DNA from: Betaproteobacteria bacterium UBA6904
Lineage (GTDB): Bacteria; Pseudomonadota; Gammaproteobacteria; Burkholderiales; SG8-39
Assembly (NCBI GenBank): GCA_002451175.1
Contig: DKBI01000315.1
Coordinates: 1 to 13,283 of the forward strand
DNA: 13,283 nt
Direction: 5' to 3'
This document shows positions 6,595 through 11,919 of the stretch, piece by piece (positions within the stretch are counted from its first letter, which is position 1; every line of letters begins with the position of its first letter). The translations under genes were made by a program, and so were the position numbers. Under the pieces are notes generated by a model. The model was given only the letters and a program-made list of their open reading frames with translations. It was not told the origin of the DNA and ran no database searches.

Positions 6595-8118
6595 ATGAAC
6601 GGTGCGGAATTCCTCCTCGGCCCGGCAGCGCTGGCGCGCCACGGCGCGCGTATCGCGTTGCGCTGCGAGGACCGTGCCATCCGCTTCGACGAGCTGGCCG
6701 CCGAGGTGCTGCGCGCGGCGGGCGCCCTGGTGGCGCTGGGCGTGAAGCCCGGCGACCGCGTGCTGCTCCTCCTGCGCGACACGCCGGAGTACGCCGCCGC
6801 GTGGCTCGGCGCCGTCCGCATCGGCGCGGTGGCCATCGGGCTGAACACCAAACTCTCGGAAGCGGAATATCGCTACATCCTCGCCGACAGCGCGGCGCGG
6901 GTTGCCGTGATCGAGGATACCTTCGTCGCAGCACGGCCGGATCTTGCGGCGGAATTGGCGCGCGATGGGCGGCTGGCCGTCGCCGGCAGCGGCACGCCGT
7001 CGTGGCGCCAGGCGCTCGATTCCGCCGGGTCGGTTCCCGCGTATTCGGCGCAGCCGCAAGACCCCGCCTTCTGGCTTTATTCGTCGGGCACCACCGGCAA
7101 GCCCAAGGGCATCGTCCATACGCACAAGGACATCCTGCCGGCGGGCCAGGTGATGCACGAAGTCTTCGGGCTGGGTCCCGGTGACACGATTCTTACCACC
7201 TCGAAGCTGTTCTTCGCCTACGCGCTCGAGATGGGATTCCTCGGGGCACTCGCCATCGGGGCGACATCGATCCTGAATCCGGAGTGGGCGGACGCCGCAC
7301 CGGTCGCCGAGCTGGTCGCACGCCACGCGCCGACCGCCTTCTTCAGCGTGCCCTCGTTCTATCGCAGGCTCCTCGCATTGCCGGCCGAGCGACTGGCCCC
7401 GTTCCGCGCAATCCGCCGCTTCATTTCCGCGGGCGAGCGCATGCCGGCGCCGGTGCTCGAGCAATGGCAGCAGGCGACGGGCCGCGAGATTCTCGGTGTC
7501 TACGGCATGTCGGAGACTTTCTGCGTGTGCCTTGCGACGCCGCCGGACAGCACCACCGCGCTGCGCACCGGGCGGCCCCTCAAAGGGGTGGACGCGAAGC
7601 TGCTGACCCCGCAGGGCGCCGAGGCGGCGCCGGGCGAGCCCGGCGTGCTCTGGGTGCGGCACCCGGCGCTCGCGCTCGGCTACGCCAATCTTCCGGAAAG
7701 GACCGCCGCGCAGTTCCAGGGCGGCTGGTTTTGCACCAACGACATCTTCGTGCGCGATGCGCTCGGCTGCTTCACGCACCAGGGGCGCAGCGACGAACTG
7801 GTGAAGATTGCGGGGCAGTACGTGCAGCCGGGCGAGCTCGAGGAGGCGGTGTCGGAAGAGCCCTCGATCGGCGAAGCGGCCTGCACACCGGTGCCCGACG
7901 AGGACGGTTTCGAGCGGCTCGCCCTGTTCGTCACGGCGCGCGGTGCCGACGACACGGCCGCAGCGGCCGCGGCGCGGGCCTGCGAAAGCCGGCTGCCGCG
8001 TCACAAGCGGCCGAAATGGATCCGCGTGGTCGCCGAGTTGCCCCGCACGGGGACCGGCAAGGTGCAGCGCTTCCGGCTGCGCGAAATGCTCGAGCGCGAG
8101 ATCGAGAGCAAACGATAG
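6595..8118 (+). CDS. Aryl-CoA ligase (benzoate-CoA ligase family, ANL superfamily)
   Basis: 507 residues from ATG 6595. It activates an aromatic carboxylate (benzoate, hydroxybenzoate, aminobenzoate or similar) with ATP to the acyl-AMP and then to the CoA thioester. ANL motifs appear in order: P-loop SSGTTGKPKG (163-172), YGMSET (303-308), WFCTND (378-383; N where most ligases have TGD), hinge GRSDELVKIAGQYV (397-410) and the C-terminal catalytic lysine in GTGKVQRF (Lys489). Spacing and length match benzoate-CoA ligases. The frame stays open back to a GTG at 6469 and an ATG at 6559, but homologous sequence starts near 6595; 6559 is a possible alternative. No strong Shine-Dalgarno precedes either. 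It is the first gene of a ligase-hydrolase-isomerase operon divergent from marR. The neighbours suggest salicylate or 3-hydroxybenzoate as substrate; this is not shown by the sequence. Confidence 0.9.
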   Translation: MNGAEFLLGPAALARHGARIALRCEDRAIRFDELAAEVLRAAGALVALGVKPGDRVLLLLRDTPEYAAAWLGAVRIGAVAIGLNTKLSEAEYRYILADSAARVAVIEDTFVAARPDLAAELARDGRLAVAGSGTPSWRQALDSAGSVPAYSAQPQDPAFWLYSSGTTGKPKGIVHTHKDILPAGQVMHEVFGLGPGDTILTTSKLFFAYALEMGFLGALAIGATSILNPEWADAAPVAELVARHAPTAFFSVPSFYRRLLALPAERLAPFRAIRRFISAGERMPAPVLEQWQQATGREILGVYGMSETFCVCLATPPDSTTALRTGRPLKGVDAKLLTPQGAEAAPGEPGVLWVRHPALALGYANLPERTAAQFQGGWFCTNDIFVRDALGCFTHQGRSDELVKIAGQYVQPGELEEAVSEEPSIGEAACTPVPDEDGFERLALFVTARGADDTAAAAAARACESRLPRHKRPKWIRVVAELPRTGTGKVQRFRLREMLEREIESKR

Positions 8119-8153
8119 AATTGCGCTCCCCAACTGTCAGCGCGGCCTACACC

Positions 8154-8846
8154 ATGACCTACGCGATTCCCCTCTGGAGCCCGCCGGCGCTGCCGGTGGC
8201 CGGATCCTCCGACCTCTTCCCGGCGCGCCGCGTGTTCTGCGTCGGGCGCAATTACGTCGAGCATCAGAAAGAAATGGGCGGCGACGGCCGCGAGCAGCCG
8301 TTCTTCTTCATCAAGTCGGCGCACGCCCTGGTGCCGCTCGGCGGGCGCGTGCACTACCCGCCGAAGACGGCCAACTACCACTACGAGACGGAAATGGTGG
8401 TGGCGATCGCGCGGCAGGGCCGGCGCATCGCGGCGCGCGACGCGAACGACTACGTCTTCGGTTACGGCGTCGGGCTCGACATGACCCGCCGCGATCTGCA
8501 GCAGATCGGCAAGGACAAGGGACGACCCTGGGATTTCGGCAAGGACTTCGACGAGGCCGCGCCGTGCAGCGCGCTCGCGCCGGCGGCGCGCATCGGCCAC
8601 CCGGCCAAGGGCGCGATCTGGCTCACGGTCAACGGCAAGGAACGGCAGCGCGCGGATCTCGCCGACATGATCTGGTCGGTGCCGGAGCAGATCGAGTACC
8701 TGTCGCAGTACTACACCCTCGAGCCCGGCGATCTCATCTTCAGCGGGACGCCCGCGGGCGTCGGCCCGGTCAACCCGGGGGACGAGTTGCACGCCGGCGT
8801 GGATGGCGTGGGCGAGCTGAAGATCACGATCGCGCCGGCGCTCTAG
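8154..8846 (+). CDS. nagK: FAH-family hydrolase, probable fumarylpyruvate hydrolase
   Basis: 230 residues, the short form of the fumarylacetoacetate hydrolase family. Fumarylpyruvate hydrolase splits fumarylpyruvate to fumarate and pyruvate, the last step of the gentisate pathway. FPARRVFCVGRNYVEHQKEM is the usual N-terminal signature. The metal ligands are E78 and E80 (HYETEMVV) and D109 (GVGLDMTRRDLQ). The C-terminal GDLIFSGTPAGVGPV is also typical. The length argues against true fumarylacetoacetase (about 400 residues). Pairing with the adjacent isomerase supports fumarylpyruvate over other acylpyruvates. ATG 8154 lies 35 nt after the ligase stop. No clear Shine-Dalgarno is present; a TAGAAT hexamer at 8116-8121 could be a secondary -10. 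The open frame continues upstream inside the ligase gene, but that part is a shadow. I am sure of the family and less sure of the substrate. Confidence 0.9.
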   Translation: MTYAIPLWSPPALPVAGSSDLFPARRVFCVGRNYVEHQKEMGGDGREQPFFFIKSAHALVPLGGRVHYPPKTANYHYETEMVVAIARQGRRIAARDANDYVFGYGVGLDMTRRDLQQIGKDKGRPWDFGKDFDEAAPCSALAPAARIGHPAKGAIWLTVNGKERQRADLADMIWSVPEQIEYLSQYYTLEPGDLIFSGTPAGVGPVNPGDELHAGVDGVGELKITIAPAL

Positions 8847-8866
8847 CGCACCGCGCCATCGCCGCA

Positions 8867-9508
8867 GTGCGTCTGTACACCTTCTTCCGGGGCTCGTCCC
8901 CGTTCCGCGTGCGCATTGCGCTCAACCTGAAGCGGCTGGATTACGAGCAGACGTTCGTTCATCTGGGCAAGGGCGAGCACCGGCGACCCGAGTTCGCTGC
9001 GGTGAATCCGCAGGGACTGCTGCCGGTGCTGGAGGACGAGGGACAGCGGCTGCAGCAATCGCTCGCCATCCTGGAGTACCTGGAGGAGAAATTTCCGGAG
9101 CCGCCGCTGCTGCCGAAAGATCGCGTGGAACGCGCGCGCGTGCGCTCGCTGGCGCTGCTCGTCGCCTGTGAAATCCATCCGCTGAACAACCCGCGCGTGC
9201 TCAACTACCTGACGAGGACGCTCGGCTGCTCGGACGAACAGAAGAACGCGTGGTACCGTCACTGGATCCACGACGGTCTGGAGAAATTCGAAGGCTGCCT
9301 GACCGGAACCCCGGGCACGGCGCGCTTCTGCCACGGTGATGCGCCGACGCTTGCCGACTGCTGTCTCGTGCCGCAGATCTTCAATGCACGCCGCTTCGGA
9401 TGCGACACCTCGCACGCGCCGACGGCCATGCGCATCTTCGACGCGTGCATGGCGCTCGAGGCATTCGACCGCGCGCAGCCGTCGAAGCAGCCGGACGCGG
9501 AACCGTAA
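8867..9508 (+). CDS. nagL: Zeta-class GST, probable maleylpyruvate (or maleylacetoacetate) isomerase
   Basis: 213 residues with a GTG start. The enzyme is a glutathione-dependent cis-trans isomerase turning maleylpyruvate into fumarylpyruvate (or maleylacetoacetate into fumarylacetoacetate). The N-terminal thioredoxin-fold domain reads MRLYTFFRGSSPFRVRIALNLK, with the SS-x-x-RVRIAL signature, then VNPQGLLPVLED and QSLAILEYLEEKFPEPPLLP for glutathione binding. The all-helical C-terminal domain includes HGDAPTLADCCLVPQIFNARRF. The cysteine of the eukaryotic SSC motif is replaced (SSP). GTG 8867 is chosen because the signature begins immediately and a stop separates it from the upstream frame. 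It lies 20 nt after the hydrolase stop. Together with that hydrolase it forms the glutathione-dependent lower gentisate pathway. Convergent with the thioesterase, with a 19-nt gap and no clear terminator. Confidence 0.9.
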   Translation: MRLYTFFRGSSPFRVRIALNLKRLDYEQTFVHLGKGEHRRPEFAAVNPQGLLPVLEDEGQRLQQSLAILEYLEEKFPEPPLLPKDRVERARVRSLALLVACEIHPLNNPRVLNYLTRTLGCSDEQKNAWYRHWIHDGLEKFEGCLTGTPGTARFCHGDAPTLADCCLVPQIFNARRFGCDTSHAPTAMRIFDACMALEAFDRAQPSKQPDAEP

Positions 9509-9527
9509 GCCGGCCCGCCGCGTGAGG

Positions 9528-9965
9528 CTAACCGGCGCGGAAGAGCGCCTTCAGTTCCTCGGTGATCGGCTGGCCCTTCATCGGCGAGCCCGGGCCGGCG
9601 ACATGCTGACCCCAGACGCGGGTCTCCGCGCCGCGCGCCAGCAGCGTGCCATCCGAACGCACCACGTCATGCGCGATGACGAAGGACTTCCCGCCCCAAC
9701 GCCGGATACGTGAACGCACCTCGCACTGGTCACCCGGTTCCGCCGGCGCCACGAACTCGCAGTCGGCCGATACGAGCGGCATGACCCGCCCGGATTCGAT
9801 CATTTCCTTGATCGGGTAACCGACCGAACCGAAGAATGCCCAAGTGGCGCTGTCGAACCAGCGGAAGTAGGTCGGGTAGAAGATGATGCCCGCCGGATCG
9901 CAGTCACTCCAGTGCACTTGGACGGGAAAGGAACCGACGATGGAATTGAACCCCGGTGCGTCCAT
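9528..9965 (-). CDS. Acyl-CoA thioesterase of the 4-hydroxybenzoyl-CoA thioesterase family
   Basis: 145 residues, a single hotdog fold. The motif SDCDPAGIIFYPTYFRWFD (residues 20-38) closely resembles the active site of Pseudomonas 4-hydroxybenzoyl-CoA thioesterase, where the Asp of DPAG is catalytic; here this is D23. RIRRWGGKSFVIAHDV and GAETRVWGQH complete the family pattern. The enzyme should release a free aromatic acid from its CoA ester. Beside an aryl-CoA ligase and lower gentisate enzymes, gentisyl-CoA or a hydroxybenzoyl-CoA is a reasonable substrate, but this is inferred. I chose ATG 9965 by homology; the frame extends upstream only into the MFS gene. There is no Shine-Dalgarno. 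A TAGAAT hexamer ends 8 nt before ATG. It follows the MFS gene after 19 nt, so it may be both cotranscribed and separately started. Confidence 0.92.
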   Translation of the reverse strand: MDAPGFNSIVGSFPVQVHWSDCDPAGIIFYPTYFRWFDSATWAFFGSVGYPIKEMIESGRVMPLVSADCEFVAPAEPGDQCEVRSRIRRWGGKSFVIAHDVVRSDGTLLARGAETRVWGQHVAGPGSPMKGQPITEELKALFRAG

Positions 9966-9973
9966 GGGCCGCA

Positions 9974-9979
9974 ATTCTA
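9974..9979 (-). promoter_or_regulatory. Candidate -10 element for the thioesterase gene (TAGAAT)
   Basis: On the minus strand TAGAAT lies in the 19-nt gap after the MFS stop and ends 8 nt before the thioesterase ATG, predicting a transcript that starts almost at the start codon. No -35 is recognised. The same hexamer-to-ATG geometry recurs before apaH, ubiK and the rhodanese gene. Confidence 0.35.
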
Positions 9980-9984
9980 GAACC

Positions 9985-11316
9985 TCAGGGGTTCTGGCGC
10001 GCATGCGTCTCGCGCGTGAATGACGCGGCGAGGAGCGCAGCGGCGAGCCACGCCAACATGATCAGGAATGCGCCCCGAAAGGCCTGCGCATCGTAAACCC
10101 GCACGCCGCCCGCGCTGGCGCCGTTCCAGCCGAGATCGAGAAACCAGCCAATCAGCGGCTGCAACAGCATGGCGCCCGTCATCGACCCCATGTTGGCCAC
10201 GCCCGTCGCGGTGCCGGCAAGCCGCGCCGGAACCGATTCCTTGGCGTAGGCGAAGCCGATCACCATGCAGCCGGACGCGAATCCCGCAACGAGGAGGAGC
10301 GCCAGCAGGAGCAGCGGGCCGAGCGGACGCTCCGCCAGGATGATGATCGACCACAGGACGACTGCGGAAAGGCTGCCGACGATGTAGAGCGGCTTGCGCT
10401 CGCGAAACCGGTCCGACAGGGCGCCGAAGACCGGTCCGCCGGCCGCCCAGGCCAGCAGGAGCGCTGAACAATAGAGTGCCGCGCGCTCGGCAGAGAATCC
10501 ATAGACCGCGACCAGATAGGGCACGCCCCACAAGCCGCCGAACGACAGCGTCGCACCGACGACGCCCTGCGGCGCGAGGAACATCAACCAGCTGTTCGGG
10601 TACCGCAGTACTTCGGCCAGCCCCGACCAGACCGACGCGCCGGGGCCCGACACCCGGCGACCGGCGAAGTAGCTCCGGTACCCTCGCTCTGCGGGATCGT
10701 CGCGCACCAGCCACCAGATCGCGGCACCCACCACGAGAATCGCAACCGCCACAGCGCCCATGACCGGGCGCCAGCCGAATCCCGCAACGGCCGCGCGCAG
10801 CGGCACGCCCGCACCCACGGCGCCGGCCATGCCGGCCGCGAGCGCAAGGCCGCTGGCGAGAGCGAAACGGTAGGATGGAAACCAGTGCGCCGCGAGCTTG
10901 AGCGTCGACACCCAGGCGACGCCGACCGCGCCGCCGATCAGCAATCGGCCCGCGCTCGCGAGCCCGACATTGGGCGCGAGCGCGAACAGGAAACTGCCGC
11001 ACGCCGCGACCGCCGCGCCGGTCGCGAGAACCCGGCGGGCGCCGAACCGGTCCACCATCAGGCCGGTCGGGATCTGCATCGCCACGTAGCCGTACAGATA
11101 GAACGCGGACAGGCTGCCCAGCGCCGTCGCGGCAATCGCGAATTCGGCCATCAGCTCCTGCGTCATGACCGCCGGCGCAACCCGCTGGAAGAAACCGGCG
11201 AGATACAGCGCTGCGCTGAGCCCCCAGATTCCCCAAGCCAGCGCTGCGGGCGGCGGCCGATCAGCCGCCGGATGCTGCGTCAGCACTGCTCCCAGGGCAG
11301 ACCGTCGCGGCGCCAT
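9985..11316 (-). CDS. MFS transporter
   Basis: 443 residues, an inner-membrane major facilitator with about 12 predicted helices. The loop 2-3 signature GLMVDRFGARR (about 85-95) and its repeat between the two halves, FGALSDRFRERKPL, identify the superfamily. GYVAMQIPTGL resembles the UhpC/anion-cation symporter groups, but the substrate cannot be read from sequence. Placed with an aromatic-acid operon and directly upstream of the thioesterase, uptake of an aromatic acid is a reasonable guess. ATG 11316 overlaps the rhodanese gene by 37 bp. An alternative GTG at 11286 (codon 11) would leave only a 7-bp overlap and still precede the first helix near residue 28. A GGGAG sits only 2 nt before this GTG, so neither start is well supported. 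Confidence 0.92.
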   Translation of the reverse strand: MAPRRSALGAVLTQHPAADRPPPAALAWGIWGLSAALYLAGFFQRVAPAVMTQELMAEFAIAATALGSLSAFYLYGYVAMQIPTGLMVDRFGARRVLATGAAVAACGSFLFALAPNVGLASAGRLLIGGAVGVAWVSTLKLAAHWFPSYRFALASGLALAAGMAGAVGAGVPLRAAVAGFGWRPVMGAVAVAILVVGAAIWWLVRDDPAERGYRSYFAGRRVSGPGASVWSGLAEVLRYPNSWLMFLAPQGVVGATLSFGGLWGVPYLVAVYGFSAERAALYCSALLLAWAAGGPVFGALSDRFRERKPLYIVGSLSAVVLWSIIILAERPLGPLLLLALLLVAGFASGCMVIGFAYAKESVPARLAGTATGVANMGSMTGAMLLQPLIGWFLDLGWNGASAGGVRVYDAQAFRGAFLIMLAWLAAALLAASFTRETHARQNP

Positions 11317-11675
11317 CCGGCAATCGTGCCGCGGTGGTGATGATCGTCGAGTTCGCCCTCAAAGCCGTGCACCACGTTGTACACGCGCGTGAAGCCAGCG
11401 CGCTCGAGCGCGGCGCCCGCCTCTTGAGAGCGGTTGCCGCTGCGGCAGATGAGGACGATGGGCCGGGTCGTGTGGTTGGTTCCGGCGAGCTTCTTGACCT
11501 GTCCGACAAAATGCGGATTGACCTCCCAATCCGGGCCGTCATTCCACGCGACGTGCAGCGCACCGGCCGGATGGCCGACGAAGAGGTATTCCATCTCGCT
11601 GCGGCAGTCGACGAACAGCGCGTCGGAATGACGCTTGAGGAATTCGGCGGCGGCGACCGGCTCGAGGTGTTCCAT
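11280..11675 (-). CDS. Single-domain rhodanese-like protein
   Basis: 131 residues, one rhodanese domain with no signal peptide or membrane segment. Rhodanese enzymes carry sulfane sulfur on a cysteine. The active loop here is CRSGNRS (Cys77), preceded by VDCRSEMEYLFVGHPAGA and followed by NVVHGFEGELD. The C-terminal HHHRGTIAGWRRDGLPW is a conserved tail in this proteobacterial subgroup. The acceptor is unknown: cyanide detoxification, thiolation or sulfur trafficking are all possible. ATG 11675 is the only start giving the full domain. It has no Shine-Dalgarno but a perfect TATAAT ending 10 nt upstream. The 3' end overlaps the MFS gene. It diverges from metH, also a sulfur-metabolism gene, across 240 bp. 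Confidence 0.92.
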   Translation of the reverse strand: MEHLEPVAAAEFLKRHSDALFVDCRSEMEYLFVGHPAGALHVAWNDGPDWEVNPHFVGQVKKLAGTNHTTRPIVLICRSGNRSQEAGAALERAGFTRVYNVVHGFEGELDDHHHRGTIAGWRRDGLPWEQC

Positions 11676-11685
11676 CGGAGGCCGG

Positions 11686-11691
11686 ATTATA
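11686..11691 (-). promoter_or_regulatory. Candidate -10 element for the rhodanese gene (perfect TATAAT)
   Basis: On the minus strand TATAAT matches the sigma-70 -10 consensus at 6 of 6 and ends 10 nt before ATG 11675. It is conspicuous in this GC-rich sequence. The predicted start site is about 3-4 nt before ATG, so the mRNA would be nearly leaderless. No good -35 lies 16-18 nt upstream. Confidence 0.5.
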
Positions 11692-11780
11692 CGCCGCCAC
11701 GCGCCCGCCGATGGCCCGCCGGGCACGGTAAGCGATTGACGCGGCAGGACTTCCGGGGCAGACTTCGACCCCGCGCCGAT

Positions 11781-11810
11781 TTGACGTTCAGCTTGCGGGC
11801 GCTTTACAAA
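11781..11810 (+). promoter_or_regulatory. Candidate metH promoter (TTGACG - 18 nt - TACAAA)
   Basis: TTGACG (11781-11786) matches the -35 consensus at 5 of 6 and TACAAA (11805-11810) matches -10 at 4 of 6, with an 18-nt spacer. A predicted start site near 11817 lies just before the leader ORF at 11824. A GC inverted repeat (CGGGG at 11754-11758, CCCCG at 11769-11773) sits immediately upstream and could be an operator, without evidence for a specific regulator. Confidence 0.45.
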
Positions 11811-11823
11811 TCCGGCTAAAGAG

Positions 11824-11919
11824 ATGCGCTTCCGCCGCGCGGGCGACCCGCTCCGCGCTCCAGGACGCCCGTTTCGGCGCCAGTCTGAGCGGGCGTTTTC
11901 GTTTCCGAGCCAAGCATGA
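11824..11919 (+). CDS. Possible 31-residue leader ORF coupled to metH
   Basis: The ORF starts at ATG 11824, about 7 nt after the predicted metH transcription start. It encodes 31 residues with eight arginines, in the region [16 protein letters not shown] and onward. It ends at TGA 11917-11919, which overlaps the metH ATG (ATGA). It spans all pairing segments of the putative attenuator. AAAGAG abuts the ATG but is too close to serve as a Shine-Dalgarno. There is no similarity I recognise and no methionine beyond the start. A chance ORF in GC-rich DNA is a real alternative. The argument for it is position: promoter, attenuator and stop/start overlap all fit a leader peptide or coupling device. 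Confidence 0.25.
   Translation: MRFRRAGDPLRAPGRPFRRQSERAFSFPSQA
11839..11904 (+). promoter_or_regulatory. Putative attenuator in the metH leader
   Basis: Three segments can pair in two exclusive ways. Segment 1 is CGGGCG (11840-11845), segment 2 is CGCCCG (11866-11871) and segment 3 is CGGGCG (11890-11895). Segments 2 and 3 extend to a 10-bp stem (11865-11874 with 11887-11896, including G-U pairs) and a 12-nt loop, followed by TTTCGTTT, which resembles an intrinsic terminator. Pairing of segments 1 and 2 would prevent it. Segment 1 can also close a small local hairpin (GCGGG-CGA-CCCGC, 11839-11851). I recognise no cobalamin, SAM or SAH riboswitch consensus. The function is inferred from pairing by eye. 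Confidence 0.4.

Noticed and set aside
7284..8153. Upstream extension of the FAH hydrolase frame inside the ligase gene
   Set aside because: The ligase frame carries conserved motifs throughout this stretch. The hydrolase family start matches ATG 8154, and the extension has no recognisable domain.
9509..9536. GCCGG ... CCGGC repeat between the isomerase and thioesterase genes as a bidirectional terminator
   Set aside because: It has 5-bp arms, an 18-nt loop and no T tract on either strand, which is too weak to call in this GC-rich sequence.
11700..11915. Cobalamin or SAH riboswitch upstream of metH
   Set aside because: Both would be plausible for metH, but I cannot find the B12 box or the conserved SAH aptamer core by eye on the plus strand. 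An Infernal search could overturn this.
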